Assembly (NCBI GenBank): GCA_964645585.1
Contig: CAZYAN010000003.1
Coordinates: 1 to 64,000 of the forward strand
DNA from: DATGSL01 sp964645585
Lineage (GTDB): Bacteria; Verrucomicrobiota; Verrucomicrobiia; Opitutales; T3Sed10-336
DNA length: 64,000 nt
Direction of reading: 5' to 3'
Below, one piece after another: positions 43,438-52,547 of this stretch; within the stretch, counting starts at the first letter, position 1; each line of letters opens with the position of its first letter. Position numbers and translations under genes: made by a program. The notes beneath the pieces are model-generated. The model searched no databases. It saw only the letters and a list, made by a program, of their open reading frames with translations, and was not told the origin of the DNA.

Positions 43438-44598
43438 TCAAACAGCCGCCGCACCCGCCGCGTGTGTTCCAAAGGCATTTGCCCTCGCCTCTCGCTGGAG
43501 CGGGAGACGCGGCAGAGCGTTCTGCCCCAGGCGGACGACGCAGTCACGCGTGCGGGAGAAGGTCATCCCCGGCTCCCGTGCCAGTCGCCCGAGGAAGCGG
43601 TCAAAATTCCCGAACGCATAAAAGCTCTTGGAGTGGGTCAACAGAATGAGCGGCGTCTCCTCGATGCCGCGCCTTCGTGCCGCCTTGCACGCCGCTCGCG
43701 CCATGCGAAGAAGCGTTCGATGATGCATGTATCCAAAACTGCAATACGTCGCGCGCTCCGCGAAAAAGCGGTCTCGTATCGAACGGCGCCGATCGTCCGC
43801 GGGCCGAATCGCCGGTACGAAGGTCCGGGCGCGATCGTGTCGCCGCTTCCGCGCACCCACGGCCAAGTAGTGCAGAAGTGCTGCCGGTCGATCGCGCAAA
43901 AGATGAACCGCGAGCGGCACCCGGCAGGTCTCCGCAAAGGTGGGAATTTCTATAACACCCGTTCCTGGCGAGCCGGCCTTCGCCACGTCGTCCTCAGCCG
44001 TCCACCACGGCAGGAGCCGGTCGGCAGTCTCACGGAAATCGATTTCGCCATGATCGCGGTAAGCAATGTACTTCCCCGGAACCACGCTGCAGTCCGCGAT
44101 CAGCCCGGCTCTGCGCATCGCACGAATCAGGGCCCCAGACGGCTGCGCCATCCAGCCCCCGGCGCGAAACGCCACCGTCTGATAGTCACGGCTAACCGGC
44201 TGCAAAAGGTGCTCCAAATAGGTTTTCCCGCGCGCGAGCCAATGATAAATTTCTTCTTCCGGCAGACTGGCCGCGCTCCATTTGGTATAATCGAGACGCC
44301 AGCGGCCTCGTTCGAATGAGCTTCCGATCCATTGCGGGTGGAGGTGCAACTGAACATCGTGCCCCCGCCGAACCGCATCGCGAAGGATCTCCTCCCATTC
44401 CGCCGCCCACTCACGGTGCCGCGCGTGGCTCGATTCGATCATTGCAAACTGTTGCATGACTTCCGCGAAAAACGTGTACCGAGCCCCGTGCCTGTCGCAG
44501 ACCGCCAGCAGCTTCCGCGCGGGCGCGAACATCAGCTCTACCGGATTGCCCGTGCCGTCACCATTGATCTCCCAATCGTCGTGCAACAGAATGTTCAA
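43438..44598 (-). CDS. Polysaccharide-deacetylase-like protein
   Basis: About 386 residues. The TTG at 44598 is chosen because GGAGG lies 6 bases upstream and TTGA overlaps the upstream stop. N-I-L-L-H-D-D-W-E (near residue 2) corresponds to the acidic metal site, R-Y-T-F-F-A-E-V follows, and G-H-D-V-Q-L-H-L-H-P-Q-W near 80 resembles the histidine motif of NodB-type carbohydrate esterase 4 proteins. FRAGGWMAQPSG fits the third motif. It probably removes N- or O-acetyl groups from an EPS intermediate; no signal peptide is seen, so it would be cytoplasmic. Confidence 0.72.
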   Translation of the reverse strand: MNILLHDDWEINGDGTGNPVELMFAPARKLLAVCDRHGARYTFFAEVMQQFAMIESSHARHREWAAEWEEILRDAVRRGHDVQLHLHPQWIGSSFERGRWRLDYTKWSAASLPEEEIYHWLARGKTYLEHLLQPVSRDYQTVAFRAGGWMAQPSGALIRAMRRAGLIADCSVVPGKYIAYRDHGEIDFRETADRLLPWWTAEDDVAKAGSPGTGVIEIPTFAETCRVPLAVHLLRDRPAALLHYLAVGARKRRHDRARTFVPAIRPADDRRRSIRDRFFAERATYCSFGYMHHRTLLRMARAACKAARRRGIEETPLILLTHSKSFYAFGNFDRFLGRLAREPGMTFSRTRDCVVRLGQNALPRLPLQREARANAFGTHAAGAAAV

Positions 44599-45758
44599 AC
44601 GCCTCCTCCCCCGCTGGAGACCGCTTCCGGCGCTGCCTCGGTGAATTTGCGCAGCCAAGTTTCCCCCTCGGCCTCATCGCCCGAGGATTCTCCAACCTTT
44701 TGCCAGATTCCTCGCAAACGCGCCGCAACTCGGTTCGCTGCAAAATGGGTTTGCGCATAATCGACATTGTAAGCACCGATCTTCTTGCGCAGGCCCGGGT
44801 CAGCAACCAGTCGCTCCAGCGCGGACGCCAATGCGTTCGGATCCGGCGACAGCAGCCAGTAACCCATCTTCCCGTTTTCGAAAAACTCGGGAAGCCCGCC
44901 CACAGGTGTGGTAATGACCGGAAGACCAAATGCCATCGCTTCAAGAACCGAGTTTGGCATCCCCTCGCCGTGAGTTGACGGAAAGACATAAACGTCCGCC
45001 TGCCGGAAAGCCTCTATCTTTTCACCGCCGACACGATAGCCAAGAAACTCCACATGCGGCACACCGCCCCTCCGGACAATATCCCGCGCGCCCTCGGATT
45101 CTCCCCCTTCACCGACCACGAGCAATCGCGTCAATGCCCCTCCCCGAAGCAGTTGTTCGTGAGCTTCGATCGCAGTATAAATGCCTTTGTCACGTTCCAG
45201 TCGGGCAAGAAAGAGGATGTTGCAACGATCTCGATCTCGCTGCTTCGGCCTCCGCGCGGCATTGACCAAATCGGATCCAACCGTGGTCGTCTCAACCCAA
45301 ATCGGTCCTCGGAATCCCCACCTGCGGATGCGCTCCTTAAACTCACTCGAAAGGACAATCATTCCGTCGGCTCGGCCAAAAATCCGATAGAAAACTCCCC
45401 GCCAATGGCGGTCGATGGCACCCGCTGCTTTCTCGCTCCATCCCCGAAAGAAAACCACAACCTTCTTCCTCCGCCATTTCGCCATCAGGAGAAGAAGTCC
45501 GTCGCGCATCAGCCCGGATGCGCCGAGCGAAGGGTTCAGGTTCACGAGATCACAATCCCGGGATTCCCGCCAGAATCGGAAAGAGTCCGTTACAAGGCGA
45601 AACAGATCATCCAAAACCGATTGCCTTCCCTCACGCTTTCCAATCGTGAAGTAGTGTACATTCTCGCCTAGATGCGGACGCAACGCCTTGTAATAATGCG
45701 CGATGCCGCCGTAGCGTTTGCGGCGCTCAAAATCCTTTAAGGTAACCAGGACCTTCAT
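44595..45758 (-). CDS. Family 4 glycosyltransferase
   Basis: 387 residues with a GT-B fold. The donor-binding C-terminal half has NILFLARLERDKGIYTAIEA (near 195), VEFLGYRV and the E-x(7)-E motif in EGMPNSVLEAMAFGLPVI followed by GGLPEFFENGKMGY. The N terminus K-R-Y-G-G-I-A-H-Y matches the acceptor-side glycine loop. It overlaps the sulfotransferase gene by 32 bases. Predicted retaining transferase adding one sugar to the repeat unit; the sugar is unknown. Confidence 0.9.
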   Translation of the reverse strand: MKVLVTLKDFERRKRYGGIAHYYKALRPHLGENVHYFTIGKREGRQSVLDDLFRLVTDSFRFWRESRDCDLVNLNPSLGASGLMRDGLLLLMAKWRRKKVVVFFRGWSEKAAGAIDRHWRGVFYRIFGRADGMIVLSSEFKERIRRWGFRGPIWVETTTVGSDLVNAARRPKQRDRDRCNILFLARLERDKGIYTAIEAHEQLLRGGALTRLLVVGEGGESEGARDIVRRGGVPHVEFLGYRVGGEKIEAFRQADVYVFPSTHGEGMPNSVLEAMAFGLPVITTPVGGLPEFFENGKMGYWLLSPDPNALASALERLVADPGLRKKIGAYNVDYAQTHFAANRVAARLRGIWQKVGESSGDEAEGETWLRKFTEAAPEAVSSGGGGV

Positions 45759-46659
45759 TCGTCGTCACTGCAGTCGATTGGCTCTCGCCATAGCCGAAGG
45801 CCGTCCGTGCTCGAGCCGTCATTAAACTCACGAGCCGTCGCTCCCATGGCCGCAATGTCTTGATCCCGCTCGACGCCCGGGCGGGATCGACGCCGCGCAC
45901 ACTAATGCCGGTGTGACTGGATTCTTTTCCCGAAGCGCTGAGCATCGCATCTTCGAAGGGCAGTTCACAAAACTCGCACACTCGCCGCACGGCTTCCACC
46001 GGCGAGTGGACCAAATCTTCGTACCGAACCACCAGTATCGGGTAGCGTTTCTTATATTGAAAGATCGCTCTCGCCGTGCGCCTGAACTCAAAGAGGAAGA
46101 AGAGCAGGATCACCAAATGAATACCTGGCGCGAGAACCGGATGGTCAGCTTTTCGTCCGCGCGTGCCGGGGCTCTTCAATTTCGACGCGCACATGGCAAA
46201 TGGATCGCGGACAAGAAAAATACACTTCGCGTCAGGGTACCGTTCAATCACATCTGAAAAATGCCGGAAATGCGCAAAATTCTTAGCCCCGGCCCGCTCC
46301 TTCCCCTGCGTTCGCCGTGTAAACTCCAGAAAGGCATCTACCACACCCCACGCGGTTGCTTCTGTCGTCCGTACTTGATCGAAGATTGCTTCCAGCGGCA
46401 TTTTTTCACGATCAAAGTAGCGCCAGAATGCTCCATAGGCTTCGCACGCATACAGGGCCTCAAGGCCGGACCGCAACCCGCTGTCCGTTGTGAGATCGTA
46501 CTTCGCCAGCACGTCGAACAATGTCCGCTGCCATGGATTCAGCACAACCATCTCATCAACGGTCATCGCCACCCGCGAGTGCAAGTTGAGCATATTCCGC
46601 AACAGGGTGGATCCTGTACGGTGCTGACAGAAAACAAAAATTGGTGACTTCCCGCTCAC
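45727..46659 (-). CDS. Sulfotransferase family protein
   Basis: About 310 residues. The GTG at 46659 shares GTGA with the stop of the polymerase gene, and the 5'-PAPS loop Q-H-R-T-G-S-T-L-L-R-N-M lies near residue 17, as usual for family starts. The 3'-phosphate site is in IFLVRDPFAMCASKLKS. It would transfer sulfate from PAPS to a hydroxyl group of the saccharide. The upstream extension of the same frame to 46935 runs antisense-like through the polymerase gene and is not used. Confidence 0.82.
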   Translation of the reverse strand: MSGKSPIFVFCQHRTGSTLLRNMLNLHSRVAMTVDEMVVLNPWQRTLFDVLAKYDLTTDSGLRSGLEALYACEAYGAFWRYFDREKMPLEAIFDQVRTTEATAWGVVDAFLEFTRRTQGKERAGAKNFAHFRHFSDVIERYPDAKCIFLVRDPFAMCASKLKSPGTRGRKADHPVLAPGIHLVILLFFLFEFRRTARAIFQYKKRYPILVVRYEDLVHSPVEAVRRVCEFCELPFEDAMLSASGKESSHTGISVRGVDPARASSGIKTLRPWERRLVSLMTARARTAFGYGESQSTAVTTNEGPGYLKGF

Positions 46660-47915
46660 ACCAGGGATCGTTGAAGTTCTTGTTTCTTTTGATGCTCCGG
46701 GGCATCCCCGACGTCTTCCTCCTGAATTTCGTCCGAGGGTACCGCCAGCTCCTCGATCGAAGCGAGCAATGCTCCCCATAGTGAAAAGACGAGAGAAAGC
46801 GAGGACACCACGTAATACTGACCGGAGAACGAAATAATAATATAGGCTGCAATAAGCCCGATAAAAACACCTGTAAATTCCCGGGCTAAGGCCGCCCGCC
46901 TGACACATCGAAGCCGTCTCCAGTAATCCAGCCAAAGCGCGGGAATGATCGAAAAGTATAGCAGGAATCCAATCAGTCCCGCGCTCAGAAGATAAGCGGC
47001 ATAATCCGTATGAAGGTCCCGAAAATCGCGCGTAACAGAGACGTAGTTGAAGAGCTCTCTTCCGAATAGAACTTCTTTAAGCTCCCCGTATCGAACCAGC
47101 TCAATTCCATTGATCATCTCCTGAACCCGCCCAATCTGATCCGGGGTATCGGTTTCTCGCATACGATCTTCCAAAACGCCGTACACGTGATGAATGTAAA
47201 GTGGAAGTGTGGCAGCCGCCAGAAGTGCAGCGACCCCGATCGCCCCGAAAACACGCGTCTTTTTAGGCGTGAACACCGTATAAATGACCAAACCGGCGAG
47301 AAGACCTAAAAGAGCACCTCGACGGCCGATCAGAGCCAGCGGAAAAAGAGCGAATAACATGATTGTCGCCTCCCACCAGCGGATTCGAAAGGGTTCGTTT
47401 CGGTAAAATCCGACGAGCGGAGAAAAGATCAGCAGGTAGGCAATCAAGTAGGTCTGCTGCACATTCCCCGCCCCAGCTTTGAGACCCTCCTCGTAATAAG
47501 GGTTTATCCCGATTCCGAAGATCTGAGCGATGATAAAGTTGATAAAGAACAGTGCGAGGCAGATCGAAACCAGCTTTGACAGTTTCCTTCTCGCAGCTTC
47601 TCCGCGAATATAGTTGTACGCCATCACAAACATCAGCAGACTGATGGCGACTTTCGCGACAACATCGAAGGTCTTTACGGGTGCCGACGAGAAGGGAACC
47701 AGGCAGATTAAATAAACCAGACAAGCGAAAATAGCCGCGGCGGTCCATGTCAGCCGCACTCCGTCGATCATCAGCAGCGGAATCATTAACGCCATGAGCG
47801 CGGCACGCATGATACCAATGTGCAGGTAGTCTGACGTAAAAAAACCCGCCGTCAAAGATACGAGAACATTTATTAGTATGATGAACAGGACAATATCCGC
47901 TCGCTTGAAGATCAT
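46656..47915 (-). CDS. O-antigen ligase / Wzy-like polymerase
   Basis: 419 residues with about ten to twelve transmembrane segments and a large periplasmic loop around residues 235-300, the typical layout of Wzy and WaaL proteins. Segment ALIGRRGALLGLLAGL precedes the loop, and R-D-F-R-D-L-H-T-D-Y follows, where the conserved H-N/H-T is expected. The ATG overlaps the upstream glycosyltransferase stop as ATGA. In this cluster a polymerase role is more likely than a ligase. Confidence 0.83.
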   Translation of the reverse strand: MIFKRADIVLFIILINVLVSLTAGFFTSDYLHIGIMRAALMALMIPLLMIDGVRLTWTAAAIFACLVYLICLVPFSSAPVKTFDVVAKVAISLLMFVMAYNYIRGEAARRKLSKLVSICLALFFINFIIAQIFGIGINPYYEEGLKAGAGNVQQTYLIAYLLIFSPLVGFYRNEPFRIRWWEATIMLFALFPLALIGRRGALLGLLAGLVIYTVFTPKKTRVFGAIGVAALLAAATLPLYIHHVYGVLEDRMRETDTPDQIGRVQEMINGIELVRYGELKEVLFGRELFNYVSVTRDFRDLHTDYAAYLLSAGLIGFLLYFSIIPALWLDYWRRLRCVRRAALAREFTGVFIGLIAAYIIISFSGQYYVVSSLSLVFSLWGALLASIEELAVPSDEIQEEDVGDAPEHQKKQELQRSLV

Positions 47916-49258
47916 TTGGATTCCTCCAGCCTTTCGGCTTGTCTCGCCCCGAGAACAGGCTTGGGTTTACTCAATCCGCCATCGATCGTATCTGCGGGTC
48001 GCCTGATGCGCGAGTAAAGCGAACGGTAAGCTAAATCTATACGATCGCCTGAAAACTTTTCCATAACGCGCTCGCGAGCGGCCCGTCCGGCCTCCCCAGG
48101 AGCATTTCGCTCGATAACGACCGCCCGGAGAAGGCCCGCCGCCAGGACGTCGGCATCCGCCTCCCGCACGATGTATCCGGTTTCACCATCTTCAATAATC
48201 GCTTCGGTGATTCCGTCGATTGCAAGCGCCACCGGCGGAATCCCTGATGCCATCGCTTCAACAAGTACGTTCGGGAATCCTTCCTGACGGGACGGAAGAA
48301 CAAAGAGATCAGCAGCCTGCATATACTCGCTCACGTTCATTCGCCAACCGGGATAAAACAGACGTCCGGCCAAACTCGTTTCCCGTTCCATCCCCCGGAT
48401 TTCTTGTTCCCACCTTGCACCTTCATCGCTCTTGTGGGCCGGGCCAACGATCACCAGTCCTATGCGTGAATCGAGCCCAGCGAGTTTGCGAAAGGCAGGC
48501 AGTAAAAGGTCGATGCCTTTTCGCCGCAAAATACCTCCGACAAACAGGATCAACATCAAATCCTCCGGCAAACCAAGTTCCCTCCGGCGTTGTTGCTTTC
48601 CTTCCGGACCGGCCGGAGAAAATCTTTCCGTGTCGACAGCCCGGGGAATGACGGCCAGCTTCTCGGCTGGAATCCCGGAGCGAAGACAGACGCGTTCAAG
48701 TGCGGGCGAGAGACAGACGATCGCATCGGCCATCCGGAATTGAAGCATTTTGCGATGATGGAGAATTCGGGCGCGGTTGTGCGTGACCGAGCCGGGACAA
48801 TCCCCTCCCAGGAGAGTGATCTCGACAATCAGCTTTTTTCTTAACGCCTTCGCCGCCAGCCCGGCGAAAAGGGAAAGCCAGGTCGGTGAAAAGCAATGAA
48901 CAATGGAAAAATTTCGCCGAGTTCGGAAAAGCGTCCAAAAGGTGCGCACACAGCGAATGGTGTTTTCGGCAAGTAGACGAATGCCGGTTTTGATTCTTCC
49001 GGTTCCGCCGAATCCGACATGGACCGTGCTCTTCTGAATAACGTCCATGAGTTCCGCATCGCCGAGATTCCAGTCCGCCGCTGGCTGGGGTGCTGCTGTC
49101 AAAAGAAATGCCAGCTGTCCCTCCCGGTCTAGGCGCTGTGCGTATTTTAAAGCTGAATATCCGGCCCCGGAATGGGCAGGCGGAATCATCGATGCCACAA
49201 CCACCACGCGGTTCGAACAATCTTCGCTGGAATCCGCGGACACGGGAGATTTTTCCAA
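47912..49258 (-). CDS. Family 4 glycosyltransferase
   Basis: 448 residues, GT-B fold. IPPAHSGAGYSALKYAQ near the N terminus, IVHCFSPTWLSLFAGL, LILFVGGILRRKGIDLLLPAF, and the E-x(7)-E region EGFPNVLVEAMASGIPPVAL identify the GT4 family. The start is a TTG at 49258; a downstream GTG (about residue 6) is possible. It is followed by an ATGA overlap into the polymerase gene. Confidence 0.88.
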   Translation of the reverse strand: MEKSPVSADSSEDCSNRVVVVASMIPPAHSGAGYSALKYAQRLDREGQLAFLLTAAPQPAADWNLGDAELMDVIQKSTVHVGFGGTGRIKTGIRLLAENTIRCVRTFWTLFRTRRNFSIVHCFSPTWLSLFAGLAAKALRKKLIVEITLLGGDCPGSVTHNRARILHHRKMLQFRMADAIVCLSPALERVCLRSGIPAEKLAVIPRAVDTERFSPAGPEGKQQRRRELGLPEDLMLILFVGGILRRKGIDLLLPAFRKLAGLDSRIGLVIVGPAHKSDEGARWEQEIRGMERETSLAGRLFYPGWRMNVSEYMQAADLFVLPSRQEGFPNVLVEAMASGIPPVALAIDGITEAIIEDGETGYIVREADADVLAAGLLRAVVIERNAPGEAGRAARERVMEKFSGDRIDLAYRSLYSRIRRPADTIDGGLSKPKPVLGARQAERLEESK

Positions 49259-49311
49259 AGAAAGAGCGATAGCCCTCGCCTGACTGCAAGGGTCGCTTCA
49301 TGAAAGGTCAG

Positions 49312-50163
49312 TCAGAACTGGCTCGCCTGCCCCGAAGGAACGGGTTCCAGCAGCGGCGCCTTCAATGCCGCTTTGGCACGGCTCAGCGCCACGGCATCAT
49401 CATACAAAACGCGATCTCGCGCGCAGATGCGCAGGATCTCCTCGCGAATCTCCGGAGTAACCAGCTTCTCCCGCTCCTGCCGGGAAACTGGGCTGCGATT
49501 CCTCTGGCCAATCGCAATCTTCAAGCCGGCCTGGATCTCGAGCTGCCGCGCAAGGTTCGCTGTATCTTCAATTACCCCGCATATTGAGAATTTCCTTAAA
49601 TTCTCCCGCGCTCGATCAAAAGCTTCGTCACTGCTATAACAGCCATCCTCGCGAACACCGCCCAGAAACCGGACGTAATCAACGCCCAGTCGGCGGCCTT
49701 CCGGACTGCGAACGTACGCATCCAGGCTGTCTTGGATCTTCCATGGCGAGTCATCGTCCTTCCGGCTGTTGAAAAAATAGCTCGATAGAAAGCGCGACAC
49801 CGGATCGCGAAGAACCGTCATAAACAGGTACCGCTCCCGGTGCCGGTTGTACGCGCGTTCCGAGAAGGCGTAATGTCCGCTTACAAAACCTTGGCCTTTT
49901 TCTAGTTCATACAGAAGAAGTTCTTCGCGAAAGCGCAGGACCGCGGCATAGTCATCCGCAAACGGATCGTCGAAGCCATGAATGATCCGCGCCGCATCGA
50001 GGGATGCCCGGGCGTTGAGGCGTGAATAGGAGATCAGGTACTTTCGACGGATCGCCTGATTGATCGAGACGCCGCCGCACTTCGCGATGTGAATGAAGCA
50101 GAGCCGCGCCGCCGGTTCGATCAATCCAGCGGACATGCCTTTGAGTTTGCGAAAAATCGTCAT
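49312..50163 (-). CDS. Sulfotransferase family 2-like protein
   Basis: About 283 residues. CFIHIAKCGGVSINQAI near residue 20 is the 5'-phosphosulfate loop, and LFMTVLRDPVSRFLSSYFF near 112 holds the 3'-phosphate-binding Arg/Ser, as in Sulfotransfer_2 carbohydrate enzymes. The ATG at 50163 gives a normal N terminus. It is only distantly similar to the second sulfotransferase of the cluster, so the two probably modify different positions. Confidence 0.8.
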   Translation of the reverse strand: MTIFRKLKGMSAGLIEPAARLCFIHIAKCGGVSINQAIRRKYLISYSRLNARASLDAARIIHGFDDPFADDYAAVLRFREELLLYELEKGQGFVSGHYAFSERAYNRHRERYLFMTVLRDPVSRFLSSYFFNSRKDDDSPWKIQDSLDAYVRSPEGRRLGVDYVRFLGGVREDGCYSSDEAFDRARENLRKFSICGVIEDTANLARQLEIQAGLKIAIGQRNRSPVSRQEREKLVTPEIREEILRICARDRVLYDDAVALSRAKAALKAPLLEPVPSGQASQF

Positions 50164-50185
50164 GATTATTTGCGGGGTTTTCCGT

Positions 50186-51997
50186 TCAGCGAGCGTTGAC
50201 CATCGAGCTGAACGAACCATTCATTTCGAGCAGTTGATCATAGATGCCTTCCTCGACGACATGTCCTTCCTCCACGACAAAAATCCGGTCGCATGCCTCG
50301 ACGGTTTTCAACCGGTGGGCGATCAGAATTACCGTTTTCGTCAAAGCGCTGCCATGGATAGCTTCCATCACTCGGTTCTCAGTCAATTCATCAAGAGCAC
50401 TGGTCGCCTCGTCGAAGATGAGAACTTCCGGATCATGATAGAGTGCCCGTGCGATCCCAAGCCGTTGACGCTGGCCGCCGCTCAATCGAACTCCGCGCTC
50501 GCCGGCAACCGTCTCATATCCATTTAGCGTCTCGTTTTGAATGAAGTCGTGAATCTGCGCCGCCTTTGCCGCACGAACGACCGCATCCATATCGATTTCG
50601 CTGGCCGGCAAGCCAAAGGCGATGTTCTCCGCAATGGATGTATCCGACAGGAAAATATGTTGCGGAACGTAGCCAATCTTTCGGCGCCAAGCGGAGAGGT
50701 TCTGTTCATCGAGCCGAACTCCGTCGATCAGAATCTGTCCCTCCCGCGGAAAGAACAAGCCGAGCAAAAGATCGACAATCGTGCTCTTCCCCGAACCCGT
50801 GGGGCCGCAAAATGCCACCACACTGCGACACGGAATCGTAAAACTAATAGCACAGGCCGCGGGACGATCCCCGCCTGGATAGACAAATGTCACATTCTCG
50901 AATTGAATCTCTCGTTCGAACGCCAACGGCACTTCGTCTTTCGTTTCTTTCCGCGACGGAGTCAGTTGTTGCGGAGAACTTTCAGCAATGTTCTTGGCGT
51001 CACGGTGAAGGTCCGCCACCAGCGTCTGGTGGAAACGCAATGTCGCAAGCGAGGCGAAACAATGTTGAAGAGCCGGCATCAAGCGGTACCCGGCAAACGC
51101 ATACATACTGAGTACGGGAATGACGCGCGAGAATTGATCCCGCGTGAACACAAGGTAAAGCACCAAGACAACCAGCCCGCCAAACGCCAGCAGCTCCAGG
51201 AGGTAACGCGGCAGCCCTTTAATCAGCATCGCCGTGACCATGTATCGACTGAACCGCCGCGTCGGCCGGTCGTACTCCTCAACAAAGAAGCCTTCGCGTT
51301 CAAAGGTCTTCATTTCCTTGAACGCGCCAAACCCTTCCTGGACGGCTTTGAATCGAAGCTTGTTGGCACCGTTCCGTTTCTCGCCGATTACCGCCAGACG
51401 CGAACGAAGCGTCACGTAAATCACACTGTAAGTGCCGCCGAGAAGAAGAGTCGATACAATCGCTGTCTTCCAATCGACGACGACGATCAGGATTAGCAGA
51501 CAGATTGCCGTTGTCCCTTTGACCAGCAGTTCGACGAGCGGCTGAAGGAAATGCTTGGTAAACCGCTCGACCTCGCTGAGGATATTTTTGCCCGCGTCAG
51601 CACTCCCGTGAGCGACAAACCACAGATACGGACGGGCGAGATACTTCGTCAGGAGTTTGCGCGAAAGCATCGAATTGACTTCCCAAATGAACCGGCTGCT
51701 CAGCCAGACGCCCAGGGCGGAAGATGCGTTCGTCGCGACGAGGGCAAGGAGAACAATTGCTCCCAGAAGAACAAGGAAGCCTTTCTCCTCGAGTCCAGAG
51801 GCATTGTACACCCATTGAAGATAGACATTGCGGTCGATCATCCCCGGGTCGGCCACAACGGCCATGAAAGGCATGATCGAGGTGACGGCCCCCATTTGCA
51901 TCAGCCCGATCCAGAGCATCACACCGATCAGCACAAGCGCCCGGCGGCGTTGCGAACGCGTCAGAAGGTCATATACTTGAAGAAGTGTCGCGTGCAT
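50186..51997 (-). CDS. ABC transporter, fused permease/ATPase (PglK/MsbA type)
   Basis: About 603 residues. Six membrane segments occupy about 20-310. The nucleotide-binding domain follows with Walker A (GPTGSGKST), signature LSGGQRQRLGIARAL, Walker B (VLIFDEATSALDE) and an H-loop (LIAHRLKTV). It is the first gene of the EPS cluster. No Wzx flippase is visible in the window, so this exporter may flip the lipid-linked repeat unit as PglK does. The ATG at 51997 is preferred to a TTG four codons upstream. Confidence 0.9.
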   Translation of the reverse strand: MHATLLQVYDLLTRSQRRRALVLIGVMLWIGLMQMGAVTSIMPFMAVVADPGMIDRNVYLQWVYNASGLEEKGFLVLLGAIVLLALVATNASSALGVWLSSRFIWEVNSMLSRKLLTKYLARPYLWFVAHGSADAGKNILSEVERFTKHFLQPLVELLVKGTTAICLLILIVVVDWKTAIVSTLLLGGTYSVIYVTLRSRLAVIGEKRNGANKLRFKAVQEGFGAFKEMKTFEREGFFVEEYDRPTRRFSRYMVTAMLIKGLPRYLLELLAFGGLVVLVLYLVFTRDQFSRVIPVLSMYAFAGYRLMPALQHCFASLATLRFHQTLVADLHRDAKNIAESSPQQLTPSRKETKDEVPLAFEREIQFENVTFVYPGGDRPAACAISFTIPCRSVVAFCGPTGSGKSTIVDLLLGLFFPREGQILIDGVRLDEQNLSAWRRKIGYVPQHIFLSDTSIAENIAFGLPASEIDMDAVVRAAKAAQIHDFIQNETLNGYETVAGERGVRLSGGQRQRLGIARALYHDPEVLIFDEATSALDELTENRVMEAIHGSALTKTVILIAHRLKTVEACDRIFVVEEGHVVEEGIYDQLLEMNGSFSSMVNAR

Positions 51998-52547
51998 AGA
52001 TTTCAGCAATCCAACCCAATTTCAGAGCGACGCGGGTAAGCTTCGCCCCGTCACGTCCCCAGCGGGAAGATCAGTCGGGTTCCCAAAAAAGCTGCCGGGA
52101 AGAGGCCTTCCCGGTCATGGCAGGAAGAGTATAAATCACGGCATTCGCACCTGCTATCAGGCGGCTCCCCGTTCAGTCATTGAGGTTTGCATCCGGGCAG
52201 CTTAATGTTTTTTCGGGCCTCGACCGGCAAGCAGCCTGAATCAAGGTAAGCGCAAACCTTAGTCGGTTTTTCTGGATTGCCGGGTGGACACGGATCCGCC
52301 CTTTCAGGGGGGTAACTGGGCCCCATCACTCCCAAGAAATCTCGGGATTCGGGGACAAGAAACCAGCGAAGGAAGCTGGATTCGAGAAGCCGGCAAGATT
52401 CCAGCAGGAACGCGTCACAAATATTTCAATACAATCACGCCCGAGAATCGAAGCGCGTTGCCGATGGTGACGGCCAGCAAACGTCATCCGGCCGCGGTAC
52501 TGGCTGTTTGCGGATGAAAGCACCAGGCAGTGCCTGGTAACCGATCG
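51998..52547. other. Leader/intergenic region between proS and the EPS cluster
   Basis: About 550 bases on the template of two minus-strand genes. It contains the hairpin with T-run described separately, a TATACT -10-like hexamer on the minus strand at 52128-52133, and the dyad CCAGGCA-G-TGCCTGG (52523-52537) just after the proS stop, which has no T-tract. No gene or RNA was recognised. It probably carries the EPS promoter. Confidence 0.55.
52085..52114 (-). terminator. Terminator-like hairpin in the EPS leader
   Basis: The stem CCGGGAAG / CTTCCCGG (52095-52102 with 52107-52114) is followed on the minus strand, after four bases, by six T's (52085-52090). It lies about 90 bases upstream of the first EPS gene and downstream of a -10-like TATACT. 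It may end read-through from proS or act as an attenuator of the cluster. Confidence 0.55.

Noticed and set aside
52523..52537. CCAGGCA-G-TGCCTGG as proS terminator
   Set aside because: The stem is good but no T-tract follows on the minus strand, so termination is not supported.
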